NCBI RefSeq assembly: GCF_024195285.1
Contig: NZ_JALHBS010000053.1
Span: forward strand, 17,636 to 81,635
DNA from: Aurantimonas marianensis
GTDB lineage: Bacteria; Pseudomonadota; Alphaproteobacteria; Rhizobiales; Rhizobiaceae
Reading direction: 5' to 3'
Length of the DNA stretch: 64,000 bases
This document shows positions 44,671-54,617 of the stretch, one piece after another (positions within the stretch are counted from its first letter, which is position 1; the number at the start of each line of letters is the position of its first letter). The notes beneath the pieces are model-generated. The model saw nothing but the letters and a program-made list of their open reading frames with translations, had not been told where the DNA came from and did no database searches. The position numbers were made by a program, and so were the translations under genes.

Positions 44671-46807
44671 TCAAGCTGCCTTTTCGCGGGCGCGGCGGGG
44701 CAGGTGCGCGACGATATTCTCGATCATGCGCATGCCCGCCTCGCCGCCGAGGCTCATGATGCTTTCGGGATGGAACTGCACCGCCGCGACCGGCTCGGTC
44801 CGGTGCTCGAAGGCCATGACGATGCCGTCGTCGGTCTCCGCCGTCACCTCGAACTCCTTCGCCGGGCAGGCCGGAAAAGATGATGCCGGGCGTGGTGACG
44901 CGAATGCGCGACGGCTTGCCATGGACCGGCACATGCAGGGTGCGCAAGCTTCCGCCATAGGCCTCGGCGAGCGCCTGCAGCCCGAGGCAGACGCCGAAGA
45001 TCGCGCAGCCGCGCTGACGGGCGGCGGCGATCGTGCCCTTGCAGTCGAAGTCGGACGGATTGCCCGGCCCCGGCGACAACACCACGAGATCGGGATCGAC
45101 GCGGTCGAAGATCTCGGCCGGAACCGGCGTGCGGACGGTCGAGACGGTCGCGCCGGTCTGGCGGAAGTAATTGGCCAGCGTGTGGACGAAGGAATCCTCG
45201 TGATCGACCAAAAGGACACGCAACCCCTCGCCCACCCTGGCCGCGTCGCGCTCGGCGCCAGCAGCATTGGACGCGCCGGCCTCACGGATCGCGCCGATCA
45301 GCGCCGAGGCCTTCAACTCGGTCTCGGCCTCTTCCTCCTCCGGATTGGAATCGTACAGCAGCGTCGCGCCGGCCCGCACCTCGGCGATGCCGTCCTTCAG
45401 CCGGATCGTGCGCAGCGTCAGACCGGTGTTCATGTCGCCGTTGAAATGCACCATGCCGACGGCGCCGCCATACCAGGCGCGCGGGCTCTTCTCGCTGTTC
45501 TCGATGAAGCGCATGGCCCACAGCTTCGGCGCGCCGGTCACCGTCACCGCCCAGGCATGGGACAGGAAGGCGTCGAAGGCGTCCATGCCGTCGCGCAGCC
45601 GGCCCTCGATGTGGTCGACCGTATGGATCAGCCGCGAATACATCTCGATCTGCCGCCGGCCGATGACGCGCACGGAGCCCGGATCGCAGACCCGGCTCTT
45701 GTCGTTGCGGTCGACATCGGAGCACATCGTCAGCTCCGATTCGTCCTTCTTGGAATTGAGCAGCTTCAGGATCTGCTCGGAATCGGAAATGGCGTCCTCG
45801 CCGCGCTTGATGGTGCCGGAAATCGGACATGTCTCGACCCGCCGGCCGTTGACGCGCACGAACATCTCCGGCGAGGCGCCGATCAGAAATTCATTCTCGC
45901 CGAGATTGATCAGAAACGAATAGGGCGAGGGATTCACCGCCTTCAGCCGCCGCGAGATTTCCGAAGGCTTGTGCTCGGCGCGCTCGTAGAACACCTGGCC
46001 GGGAACCACCTCGAAGAGGTCGCCGCGCATGAACTTCGCCTTGGCGGCGCGCACCAGTTCGGCATATTCGCCGGGCTTGTGATCGCCGCGCGGCGGGATG
46101 CGTTCGGAGGGCGCAAAGGGCGCGTCCGGGCCGCCGCCCGCGAGCCCCTCGGTCGAAACGCCGTTCCTAGCGAAATCGTAGCGGGTCAGGAAGGCCGCGG
46201 CGGAGTAGTGATCGACCTCGAGCAAGTCGTCCGGCAGATAGAGCAAGAGGTCGCGGCGGTCCGGATCGCGCTCCAGCACTTCCTCGACCGGATCGAACTG
46301 ATAAGCGAGATCGTAGCCGAAGGCACCGTAGAGACCGAGATCGCGATCCTCCTCGGAGCGGAACAGCGAGACGATCGCGCGCAGCACCGAAAAGACGCTC
46401 GGCATGCGCGAGCGCTCCTCCTCGGTAACCGTGCCGGCCGGCTGCTTGATGACGAGATCGATGGCGCTGACCGCGCGATCGAGCGAGGCGATGTCGTCGT
46501 GACCGGCAAGCGTATCCGCGATGAAGCCGAGCAGCACTTCGCCGCGCGGATTGAGCGCCGCGATCCGCATGGCCCGCCCAGTCGACGAGATCACCAGCGG
46601 CGGATCGACGAATGCCACATCCTGGCGCGTGTAGCGGCCCGGATACTCGTAATTGGAAAACAGGACGGCGCCGCGGCGGGTGTCCAGGCGATCGAAATAG
46701 GGCTCGATCGCGCCGTCATAAGCGACGGCCCGCCGGCTGCGCGTTATCGTCACCCCGCCCGCCGTGACGTGGCGCTCGCGGCCGTCGTCGGTCTGTTCGG
46801 TCACCAT
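44671..46807 (-). CDS. trpE(G): Fused anthranilate synthase TrpE-TrpG, with an apparent frameshift in the TrpG domain
   Basis: Makes anthranilate from chorismate and glutamine, first step of tryptophan synthesis. The TrpE part (about residues 1-510) includes [20 protein letters not shown] and [20 protein letters not shown]; the fused TrpG amidotransferase has nucleophile segment [15 protein letters not shown]. At 44864-44866 (GGG on the plus strand) one extra base throws the frame: the DNA reads on to an unrelated tail ending at 44642, while the +1 frame restores [20 protein letters not shown] and the catalytic [10 protein letters not shown], ending at 44671. If the extra base is real the glutaminase triad (His, Glu) is lost, leaving only ammonia-dependent activity. 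Controlled by the trpL attenuator upstream. Confidence 0.9.
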
Positions 46808-46850
46808 GAACTCTCTCCGGGTCTCGAGCCCGGACCCCCGACGACATAGC

Positions 46851-46882
46851 AAAAAGGCCGCCGGATGATCCGTGGCGGCCTT
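46851..46882 (-). terminator. Attenuator terminator of trpE(G)
   Basis: On the minus strand AAGGCCGCC pairs with GGCGGCCTT around a 10- to 12-base loop, followed by a T run. It lies between the trpL stop and the trpE(G) start, the arrangement of ribosome-mediated tryptophan attenuation. Confidence 0.9.
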
Positions 46883-46917
46883 TGGGTTCGATCACAAGCG
46901 TGACGGTCCGGCCGCTG

Positions 46918-46962
46918 TCAGCGCGCCCACCACCAGTTCTTCGAAAGGATCGTCATCATCAT
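46918..46962 (-). CDS. trpL: Tryptophan attenuation leader peptide
   Basis: A 14-residue leader peptide, MMMTILSKNWWWAR, with three consecutive Trp codons, followed by a Rho-independent terminator before trpE(G). When charged tRNA-Trp is scarce, ribosomes stall at the Trp run and the terminator does not form. The same design is known for Sinorhizobium meliloti trpE(G). The start could be any of the three tandem ATGs. Confidence 0.92.
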   Translation of the reverse strand: MMMTILSKNWWWAR

Positions 46963-47115
46963 GGGCAACCGATAACCGAGCCGGGCGACGAGAGCAAGTC
47001 ACCCGTCATGCTGGATACCGCGCCACCGGTACCGGGTCCGAGCCGCGACGGCGGGCGCGATCCCATGGCGCTCAAAGCCATTTGCCAGCGGCGCGCATTC
47101 GGCTAGATCGAAGGC

Positions 47116-48720
47116 ATGGAAGAGTTCGACTACATCGTCGCCGGCGCGGGCTCGGCAGGTTGCGTCCTCGCGAACCGGCTGTCCGCCGACCCCAAGAACA
47201 GGGTGCTGCTGCTCGAAGGCGGCGGCAAGGACAACTGGATCTGGTTCCACATTCCGGTCGGCTATCTCTTCGCCATCGGCAATCCGCGCGCCGACTGGAT
47301 GTTCAAGACCACCAGCCAGGCGGGGCTCAATGGCCGGGCGCTGAACTATCCGCGCGGCAAGACGCTCGGCGGCTCGTCGGCGATCAACGCGATGATCTAC
47401 ATGCGCGGCCAGGCGGCGGATTACGACCACTGGCGCCAGCTCGGCCTTTCCGGCTGGGGATGGGACGATGTGCTGGAGGCGTTCAAGGCGGTCGAGGATC
47501 ACGTCGACGGACCCAACGAATTCCACGGAACCGGCGGCGAATGGCGGGTGGAACACCCGCGCATCCGTTGGGACGTTCTCGACCGGGTTCGCGACGCGGC
47601 CGAGGCGGCGGGCGTCGCCAAGATCGACGATTTCAACACCGGTGACAACGAAGGCTCTGCCTATTTCCAGGTCAACCAGAAGGGCGGCCGGCGCTGGAGC
47701 GCGGCGCGCGGTTTTCTGAAACCCGCGCTCGGTCGGCCGAATCTGAAGGTGGTCACTGGCGTCATGGTCGACCGGGTGCGCTTTCGTGATGGGCGGGCGG
47801 TGTCGCTCGACTACCGCAAGGACGGCAAGGGCTTCGAGGCGTTGGCGGCGCGCGAGATCGTGCTGTCGGCCGGCGCCGTCGGCTCGCCGGTGATCCTGGA
47901 GCGCTCCGGCATCGGCGACGCCGACCGGCTGAAAGACCACGGCATTACGCCCCTCCATCACCTGCCGGGGGTCGGCGAGAATTTGCAGGACCACTTGCAA
48001 ATCCGCCCGATCTACAAGGTCGACGGAATCAAGACGCTGAACAGCGAATACAAGAACCTGTTCCGCCGGGCGATGATGGGCGTCGATTACGCGCTCAGAC
48101 GGCGGGGACCGTTGACCATGGCGCCGAGCCAGGTCGGCGCCTTCGTCAAGTCTTCGCCGGATCAGGCGACGGCCAATCTGGAATTCCATTTCCAGCCGCT
48201 GTCGCTCGACGATTGGGGCGCGGGGCTGCATTCCTTCTCCGCCTTCACGGCGAGCGTCTGCAATCTCAGGCCGACCAGCCGCGGCAGCATCCACCTGACC
48301 GGCGCGCGGCCGGAGGATGCGCCGGACATCGCGCCGAACTATCTTTCCACCGACGAGGATCGCCAAGTCGCCATAGACAGCCTGAAATGGGCCCGGCGGA
48401 TCGTGGAACAGTCGCCCCTCGCACCGTATCGGCCGGAGGAATACAAGCCCGGTGCGCATGTGACGTCCGACGCGGACATGCTGGTCGCCGCCGGCGATCT
48501 CGGCACGACGATCTTCCACCCGGTCGGAACGGCCAAGATGGGAATCGAAGGCGATCCGATGGCGGTGCTCGACGAGCGGCTGCGCGTGCGCGGCGTCAGG
48601 GGGCTGCGCGTCGCCGACGCGTCGGTGATGCCGTCGATCACCTCGGGCAACACCACCTCGCCGACGATCATGATCGCGGAAAAGGCGGCGCGGATGATGC
48701 TGGCGGACGCAAACTCCTAG
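47116..48720 (+). CDS. GMC-family FAD oxidoreductase, choline dehydrogenase-like
   Basis: A 534-residue glucose-methanol-choline oxidoreductase. FAD binding: FDYIVAGAGSAGCVLANRLS at the N-terminus; GMC signature 1 GKTLGGSSAINAMIYMRGQA; C-terminal HPVGTAKMG, and SVMPSITSGNTTSPTIMIAE, containing the active His/Asn region. Sequence alone does not separate choline dehydrogenase from other alcohol dehydrogenases; betB and betI are not in the window. The choline transporter genes lie 4 kb away but on a separate transcript. Promoter region shared divergently with trpL. Confidence 0.9.
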   Translation: MEEFDYIVAGAGSAGCVLANRLSADPKNRVLLLEGGGKDNWIWFHIPVGYLFAIGNPRADWMFKTTSQAGLNGRALNYPRGKTLGGSSAINAMIYMRGQAADYDHWRQLGLSGWGWDDVLEAFKAVEDHVDGPNEFHGTGGEWRVEHPRIRWDVLDRVRDAAEAAGVAKIDDFNTGDNEGSAYFQVNQKGGRRWSAARGFLKPALGRPNLKVVTGVMVDRVRFRDGRAVSLDYRKDGKGFEALAAREIVLSAGAVGSPVILERSGIGDADRLKDHGITPLHHLPGVGENLQDHLQIRPIYKVDGIKTLNSEYKNLFRRAMMGVDYALRRRGPLTMAPSQVGAFVKSSPDQATANLEFHFQPLSLDDWGAGLHSFSAFTASVCNLRPTSRGSIHLTGARPEDAPDIAPNYLSTDEDRQVAIDSLKWARRIVEQSPLAPYRPEEYKPGAHVTSDADMLVAAGDLGTTIFHPVGTAKMGIEGDPMAVLDERLRVRGVRGLRVADASVMPSITSGNTTSPTIMIAEKAARMMLADANS

Positions 48721-48732
48721 AGCGGAGAAGCG

Positions 48733-48777
48733 ACAACGAAAGAGCCCGGAGGACACGCGCCCCGGGCTCTTCGTTGT
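48733..48777. terminator. Strong hairpin terminator after the GMC gene
   Basis: ACAACGA...AGAGCCCGG (48733-48749) pairs with CCGGGCTCT...TCGTTGT (48762-48777), 16 base pairs with one bulge. It lies immediately after the GMC stop codon. No long T run follows, but the stem is stable. Confidence 0.65.
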
Positions 48778-48944
48778 GAATGGCCGGCTCGCGGCATCGG
48801 GAGGAGGAATGCCGCCAAACGACCCATGCGCGGTGACTGCGAAAGCCCGTTCGCTTGGGAGGAGGTCGGCGGGCTTTCCGATCGTCCATTGCCGCAACAA
48901 CATGACTGTACATCAAGTCGCGGCAATAGACTGTCACCCGTTTG

Positions 48945-51900
48945 CTACGATTCCATGGCAATCAGGCTGGCATTGCCGCCGGCCGCCGCAGTATTCACCG
49001 ACGTCACCTGTTCGCGGGCGAACCGCGCCACGTAATTCGGCCCGCCCGCCTTCGGCCCGGTGCCGGACAGGCCCGAGCCGCCGAAGGGCTGGGAGCCGAC
49101 GATCGCCCCGATGATGTTGCGATTGACGTAGATGTTGCCGACGGTCAGCCGCTCGGCGACCGTCTTGACGGTCTCGTCGATGCGGCTGTGGACGCCGAGC
49201 GTCAGGCCGAAGCCGGTCCGCTCGATCGAATCGCAAACCTCGTCGAGTTCGAGCGCCTCGGGCTTGTCGAGCTCGACGATGTGCGGTGCGAACCAGTGCC
49301 CCTTTGAGGGCAGATCGTCGCCGAGGCGGCCCCTGAATCGGACCGTCTGCGACTGCTCCATGCGCTCGATGTGGGATGTCAGCATGGCATGCTGTTCGGC
49401 ATCGATCACCGGGCCAACGTCGGTCGACAGGTCATGCGGGTCGCCGACCACCAGTTCCGCCGCGGCGCCCGCGATCATCTCGATCATGCGATCGGCGACA
49501 TCCTCCTGGACGTAGAGGACGCGCAAGGCCGAACAGCGCTGGCCGGCGGACCGGAACGCCGACATCACGACGTCGTCGGCGACCTGTTCCGGCAGCGCCG
49601 TCGCGTCGACCACCAGGCCGTTGATGCCGCCGGTTTCGGCAATCAGCGGCGCGATCGGCGCGTTGCGGGCGGCCAGCGCGCGATTGATCGCAAAGGCGGT
49701 CTCGGTCGAGCCGGTGAAGGCGACGACTGCCGTGGCATCGTGGGAGACCAGCGCGGCGCCCGCCTCCCCGTCGCCCGGCGCAAGGAAAAGACCGTGCGCC
49801 GGAAACCCGGCCTCGTGCAGGAGATCGACCGCCAGCGAGGCGACAAGCGGCGTCTGCTCGGCCGGCTTGGCGATGACGACGTTGCCGGCCGCCAGCGCCG
49901 CCGCGACCTGGCCGGTGAAGATCGCCAGCGGGAAATTCCACGGCGAGATGCAGATGGCGACGCCGCGCGAGCGATAGCGAAGGCGATTTTCCTCGCCGGT
50001 CGGACCGGGCAGCAGGGTGGGCTCGGCGAACAGCCGTTCGGCCTCGGCGGCGTAGAAGCGCAGGAAATCCACCGCCTCGCGAATTTCCGCGATGCCGTCG
50101 TCGACCGTCTTGCCGGCCTCACGGGCCAGAAGCCCCATGAACGCGCCCTGCCGCCTCTCCATCAGATCAGCGGTCTTGCGCAGCCAGGTGGCGCGGCTCG
50201 CGGCCGGCACCGCCTCGGCCGCCCGCACATGGCGCGCCGCCTCGGTGACGAGGGCCTTCGCGCCGCTGGCGCTCAGATGATGGCTGCGCCCGACGAGCAC
50301 TCCATCGACGGGAGAGCGGATGTCGACCGGCCCTTTGGCGTCGGCGCCCTTGAAGCCGCAGGTGGCCGCGATCGGTTCGCGCCCGGTCCGGTCGCGCGCG
50401 GCGAGGAAATGGTCCAGCGCGCGCCGGTCGCCGAACTCGATACCGGCGGAGTTCTTGCGCGGCGCGAAAATCTCCGATGGCAAGCCAATTTTTGGATGGC
50501 GGGCGGGACCGTTCTTCAAGACGTCGCGCGGACGTTCGATCAAAGAGTCGATCGGCACGTCCTCATCGCCGACCTGCGCGACGAAGGACGAATTGGCGCC
50601 GTTCTCCAGAAGACGGCGCACCAGATAAGCGAGCAGGTCGCGATAACCGCCGACCGGCGCGTAGATGCGGCAGGGAATTGCCGACGCAGAGTCGCGGCGC
50701 ATGGTCTCATAAAGCGCTTCGCCCATGCCATGCAGGCGCTGGAACTCGAACCCCGAGACATCGGCGCCGGCCATTTCAACGATGGTCGCGACGGTCAGAG
50801 CATTGTGGGTCGCAAATTGCGGGTAGAGCCGCTCGCGCCGATCCAGAAGCGCCTTCGCCGCGACCAGATAGGACAGATCCGTCGCCGGCTTGCGCGAATA
50901 GACCGGATAGCCGGAAAGGCCCTTTTCCTGTGCCTGCTTGATCTCGGTATCCCAGTACGCTCCCTTGACGAGGCGGACCATCATCTTGACGCCCGCCGCC
51001 CTGGCGAGCGCGTCGACATGCTCGATCACGGCCAGGGTCCGCTTCTGATAGGCCTGGATGGCGAGGCCGAAGCCGTTCCAGCCGTCAAAGTCGAAATCCT
51101 TGACGACGGCGTCGACGACGTCGAGCGACAGTTCCAGCCGTGAGGCTTCCTCGGCGTCGATCGTCAGGTTCAGATCGTAGCTTTGCGCCCGACGCGCCAG
51201 CTCGTTGACGCGGGGCACCAGATCCTTCAGCACGGTGTCGCGGTGGGTCGGCTGATAGCGCGGATGCAGCGCCGAGAGCTTCACCGAAATCCCCGGGCGG
51301 TCGGGCAATGGCTTGTTGCCGGCTTTGCGGCCGATCGCCTCGATCGCGTCGGCATAGGAGCGGAAGTAGCGCTCCGCGTCGGCCCTGGTGCGCGCGCCCT
51401 CCCCCAGCATGTCGTAGGAATGGCGATAGCCTTTCTTCTCGAAGGCGCGGGCACGATCGAGCGCGTCCGCGATCGTCTCGCCGAGAACGAAATGGCGACC
51501 TAGGAAGCGCATCGCCTGGCGCGTCGCGGTGCGGACCGCCGGCCCGCCGACGCGCTTGACGAGAGAGGAGATGACGCCTTGCGGCGTTTCGCCCGGCCGG
51601 ATGATCCGCGCCGAGACGCCGAGCGCCCAGGCCGAGGCGGCGGTCAGCATCCGGTCCTCGTCGCCATCGTGATGGGCCCAGTCGCCGGCGCCGATCTTGT
51701 CTTCGATCAGCCGGTCCTGCGTCTTGGCGTCGGGCACCCTGAGCAGCGCCTCAGCCAGGATCATCAGCGCCAGCCCCTCGCGGCTCGACAAGCCGAACTC
51801 GCGCAGGAAGTCCTCGACCCCGCCGATGCCGCCGGCCGCGCCGCGAATCTCCTCGATCAGGTGGCGCGCCCGCCGATCGACCGCCTCCTCGTCGTGGGCC

Positions 51901-51989
51901 CACCGCGCGGAGGTCTCGAACAGCGCGGCGACCGCCGCCGTATCGTCCGGCGCGAACGGAGCCGAAAAGGGTTCTGGCATGGCCGACAT
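48945..51989 (-). CDS. putA: Bifunctional proline dehydrogenase / L-glutamate gamma-semialdehyde dehydrogenase
   Basis: Oxidises proline to glutamate in two steps with substrate channelling. At 1014 residues it is the short type A PutA: no N-terminal DNA-binding domain and no C-terminal extra domain. The proline dehydrogenase barrel (about 60-470) includes KPLPDRPGISVKLSALHPRY and LVKGAYWDTEIKQAQEKG; the aldehyde dehydrogenase part (about 510-1000) has SPWNFPLAIFTGQVAAALAA, LIAETGGINGLVVDATALPE and catalytic Cys in SAGQRCSALRVLYVQED. Regulation therefore depends on the separate divergent Lrp-type gene. The intergenic region of 120 bases holds both promoters. Confidence 0.96.
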   Translation of the reverse strand: MSAMPEPFSAPFAPDDTAAVAALFETSARWAHDEEAVDRRARHLIEEIRGAAGGIGGVEDFLREFGLSSREGLALMILAEALLRVPDAKTQDRLIEDKIGAGDWAHHDGDEDRMLTAASAWALGVSARIIRPGETPQGVISSLVKRVGGPAVRTATRQAMRFLGRHFVLGETIADALDRARAFEKKGYRHSYDMLGEGARTRADAERYFRSYADAIEAIGRKAGNKPLPDRPGISVKLSALHPRYQPTHRDTVLKDLVPRVNELARRAQSYDLNLTIDAEEASRLELSLDVVDAVVKDFDFDGWNGFGLAIQAYQKRTLAVIEHVDALARAAGVKMMVRLVKGAYWDTEIKQAQEKGLSGYPVYSRKPATDLSYLVAAKALLDRRERLYPQFATHNALTVATIVEMAGADVSGFEFQRLHGMGEALYETMRRDSASAIPCRIYAPVGGYRDLLAYLVRRLLENGANSSFVAQVGDEDVPIDSLIERPRDVLKNGPARHPKIGLPSEIFAPRKNSAGIEFGDRRALDHFLAARDRTGREPIAATCGFKGADAKGPVDIRSPVDGVLVGRSHHLSASGAKALVTEAARHVRAAEAVPAASRATWLRKTADLMERRQGAFMGLLAREAGKTVDDGIAEIREAVDFLRFYAAEAERLFAEPTLLPGPTGEENRLRYRSRGVAICISPWNFPLAIFTGQVAAALAAGNVVIAKPAEQTPLVASLAVDLLHEAGFPAHGLFLAPGDGEAGAALVSHDATAVVAFTGSTETAFAINRALAARNAPIAPLIAETGGINGLVVDATALPEQVADDVVMSAFRSAGQRCSALRVLYVQEDVADRMIEMIAGAAAELVVGDPHDLSTDVGPVIDAEQHAMLTSHIERMEQSQTVRFRGRLGDDLPSKGHWFAPHIVELDKPEALELDEVCDSIERTGFGLTLGVHSRIDETVKTVAERLTVGNIYVNRNIIGAIVGSQPFGGSGLSGTGPKAGGPNYVARFAREQVTSVNTAAAGGNASLIAMES

Positions 51990-52109
51990 GGTTCACTCCG
52001 CGATCGATCGACGACGACGCTATTTAACAGATTCAGCGTCCGTGTTTCTCGCCAAAGAGTGGCCTGATTGCAGTGGAATGCTTCAAACAATTGCCGTATC
52101 CTGGCTCAG

Positions 52110-52571
52110 ATGACCGATCTCGACCAAAAAGACCGGAAAATTCTCCGCGAGCTCCAGCGTGATGGCCGTCTCACCAATCTGGAACTCGCCGAGCGGGTCC
52201 ACCTGTCGCCGACCGCGACGGCCGAACGGGTGAAGCGCCTCACCCGCGACGGTTATATCCTCGGATATGCGGCGAAACTGTCGCCGGATAAGCTCGGCCG
52301 CGGGATGATCGTCTTCGTCGAGGTCAAGATGGACCGGACAAGCGACGCGATCTTCAGTGAATTCAAGCGCGTCGCGGAAGCCACGCCGGACATCATGGAG
52401 TGCCACATGGTGGCCGGCGGCTTCGACTATCTCATCAAGGCGCGGGTGAAGGACATGACCGCCTATCGAGCGTTTCTGTCCGATGCGCTGCTGGCCCTTC
52501 CCGGCGTTCGCGAAACACACACCTATGCGGTCATGGAGGAAGTGAAGAACACCACGTCGATCGCGTTCTGA
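52110..52571 (+). CDS. putR: Lrp/AsnC-family regulator, probable activator of putA
   Basis: A 153-residue Lrp-type protein: winged helix-turn-helix (residues 1-60, LTNLELAERVHLSPTATAER) and RAM effector domain (70-150, with AGGFDYLIKARVKDMTAYRA). ATG 52110 is chosen; the in-frame ATG 52068 adds 14 unrelated residues. Divergent orientation next to putA is the standard putR arrangement in alphaproteobacteria, in which PutR senses proline and turns on putA. Confidence 0.9.
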   Translation: MTDLDQKDRKILRELQRDGRLTNLELAERVHLSPTATAERVKRLTRDGYILGYAAKLSPDKLGRGMIVFVEVKMDRTSDAIFSEFKRVAEATPDIMECHMVAGGFDYLIKARVKDMTAYRAFLSDALLALPGVRETHTYAVMEEVKNTTSIAF

Positions 52572-52730
52572 AGCCTCATGCGTCGGCCATTCGCAGCACT
52601 GCGCCCGGGCGGGGAAGCCGGCTTGTTGCGTTGATCGCCTCCAATGCGCAATAGTCGCGCGATCGACCCAAACACGCTTCCGCCCGGTCAAAGTCCAGAC
52701 GTTCGAACGGGCGACAACAGGAGATAGTAC

Positions 52731-53678
52731 ATGACCCTTTCCAGACTGCTTGCGGGCGCAGCCCTCGGCACCGTGCTGATCGCCTCTCCGGTTTTCGCCC
52801 AGGAGGCCGCAAGCTGCTCGACGGTGCGCTTTTCCGATGTCGGCTGGACGGACATTACGGCGACGACGGCCGCGACGACTGAGATCCTGCAAGGGCTCGG
52901 CTACGAGACCGATACCAAGGTGCTGTCGGTGCCGGTGACCTTCGCGTCGATGAAGAATGGCGATATCGACGTCTTTCTCGGCAACTGGATGCCGTCGATG
53001 CAGGGCGATATCGAGAAATATCTGGCCGACGGATCGGTGGAGGACATCAACACCAATCTGACCGGCGCGAAATACACGCTGGCGGTGCCGCAGACCGCCT
53101 TCGACGAGGGTCTCAAGACCTTCGACGATATCGCCAAGTTTTCCGACCAGCTCGACGGCAAGATCTACGGCATCGAACCGGGCAATGACGGCAACCGCCT
53201 GATCCTCGACATGATCGAGAAGGACGCGTTCGGGCTGAAGGACTTCGAACTAGTCGAATCTTCCGAGCAAGGCATGCTCAGCCAGGTCGCCCGCGAAACC
53301 CGCTCCGACAAGCCGATCGTGTTCCTGGGATGGGCGCCGCATCCGATGAACAAGAACTTCGAGCTCGCCTATCTCGACGGCGGCGACGAGTATTTCGGCC
53401 CGAATTTCGGCGGCGCCACGGTGCATACCACCGTACGAAAGGGCTACACCGAAGAGTGCCCGAACGTCGGCAAACTCCTGAAGAACCTTACCTTCTCGCT
53501 CGACATGGAGAACGCCATCATGGGTGCGATCCTCGACGACGGCGAAAAGCCGGAGGCCGCGGCGAAGGAATGGCTCAAGGCCAACCCGGATGCGTTGTCG
53601 ACATGGCTCGAGGGCGTCAAGACCAAGGACGACGAGGATGGATTGCCGGCGGTCAAATCCTATCTCGGCCTGTCCTGA
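52731..53678 (+). CDS. choX: Choline/betaine ABC transporter substrate-binding protein
   Basis: A 315-residue periplasmic binding protein. Signal peptide to about residue 23 (SPVFAQ). The aromatic cage residues known from ChoX can be traced in FSDVGWTDITATT, LGNWMPSM, AKYTLAVPQ and FLGWAPHPMN (Trp, Trp, Tyr, Trp), which supports choline binding over other ligands. An AGGAG RBS lies 8 bases before the ATG. First gene of choXWV, followed by a stable hairpin before choW. Confidence 0.9.
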   Translation: MTLSRLLAGAALGTVLIASPVFAQEAASCSTVRFSDVGWTDITATTAATTEILQGLGYETDTKVLSVPVTFASMKNGDIDVFLGNWMPSMQGDIEKYLADGSVEDINTNLTGAKYTLAVPQTAFDEGLKTFDDIAKFSDQLDGKIYGIEPGNDGNRLILDMIEKDAFGLKDFELVESSEQGMLSQVARETRSDKPIVFLGWAPHPMNKNFELAYLDGGDEYFGPNFGGATVHTTVRKGYTEECPNVGKLLKNLTFSLDMENAIMGAILDDGEKPEAAAKEWLKANPDALSTWLEGVKTKDDEDGLPAVKSYLGLS

Positions 53679-53700
53679 TAAGGCCTCGCGCCAAGTTTTT

Positions 53701-53729
53701 GAGGGCCGGCATCGACCGGCCCTCTTCTT
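53701..53729 (+). promoter_or_regulatory. Hairpin between choX and choW
   Basis: GAGGGCCGG-CATCGA-CCGGCCCTC is a perfect 9-base stem with a 6-base loop followed by TTCTTT. It can act as a partial terminator or 3' stabiliser, so that the binding protein is made in excess over the membrane subunits. Confidence 0.7.
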
Positions 53730-53774
53730 TGACAGTTCCCTTCATGACCTGACCCCGGAAGGACGATCCCGCCC

Positions 53775-54617
53775 GTGCAGTGGCTCGAAGACAATCCGCT
53801 TCCGATCGGCGACTATGCCGAAGCCTTCGTCGATTGGCTGACCGCCAATTTCACGTTTCTCTTCGACGCCATCCGCGACGGGCTGGGTGCCTTCATCGAC
53901 GCCATCCTGTTCCTGCTGCAATATCCGCACCCGCTCGTCGTCGTCGCGATCTTCGCGGCGATCGCCTATGCCGCCCGCCGCTCGATTCCGATCGTCGTCT
54001 TCACGGTTCTCGGGCTGCTGCTGATCATCAATCTGGGCTTCTGGGAAGAAACCACCGAAACGCTCGGTCTCGTCCTTGCCTCGACCGCGGTCTGCATGAT
54101 CATCGGGGTGCCGCTGGGGGTCGCGGCCGCCCGCCGCGACTGGCTCTATGCGGGGCTTCGGCCGATCCTCGACCTGATGCAGACGATCCCGACCTTCGTC
54201 TATCTGATCCCCGCGCTGATCCTTTTCGGCCTCGGCCTGGTACCGGGTCTCGTCGCCACCGTCATCTTCGCCCTGCCTTCGCCGATCCGGTTGACCCGAC
54301 TTGGCATCGCCTCGACGCCGCGGCAATTGCTGGAAGCCGGCGACGCCTTCGGCGCCACGCCGATGCAGAGGCTGATCAAGATCGAGATTCCCTACGCCTT
54401 GCCGCAGATCATGGCCGGGTTGACCCAGACCATCATGCTGTCGCTGTCGATGGTGGTCATCGCCGCCCTCGTCGGCGCGCCCGGTCTCGGCGTGCCGGTT
54501 CTGCGCGCGCTCAATACGATCAATATCGGCCAGGGATTCGAGGCCGGTCTGGCGATCGTGCTCCTTGCCATCATCCTCGACCGGTTCTTCCGGATCGACG
54601 AAAAGGGACGCCGATGA
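53775..54617 (+). CDS. choW: Choline ABC transporter permease
   Basis: A 280-residue membrane protein with about six helices and the ABC permease loop EAGDAFGATPMQRLIKIEIP (the EAA-type motif). GTG 53775 is the start; a purine-rich AGGACG precedes it. Its stop overlaps the choV start by ATGA. Together with ChoX and ChoV it forms a type I importer for choline. Confidence 0.92.
   Translation: MQWLEDNPLPIGDYAEAFVDWLTANFTFLFDAIRDGLGAFIDAILFLLQYPHPLVVVAIFAAIAYAARRSIPIVVFTVLGLLLIINLGFWEETTETLGLVLASTAVCMIIGVPLGVAAARRDWLYAGLRPILDLMQTIPTFVYLIPALILFGLGLVPGLVATVIFALPSPIRLTRLGIASTPRQLLEAGDAFGATPMQRLIKIEIPYALPQIMAGLTQTIMLSLSMVVIAALVGAPGLGVPVLRALNTINIGQGFEAGLAIVLLAIILDRFFRIDEKGRR

Noticed and set aside
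44495..46849. 784-codon open frame antisense to trpE(G)
   Set aside because: Reverse translation of a certain gene.
48717..48926. Small minus-strand frame between the GMC gene and putA
   Set aside because: Lies over the terminator hairpin and reads as Ser/Arg/Pro-rich noise.
49371..51143. 590-codon open frame antisense to putA
   Set aside because: Shadow of PutA; no motif.
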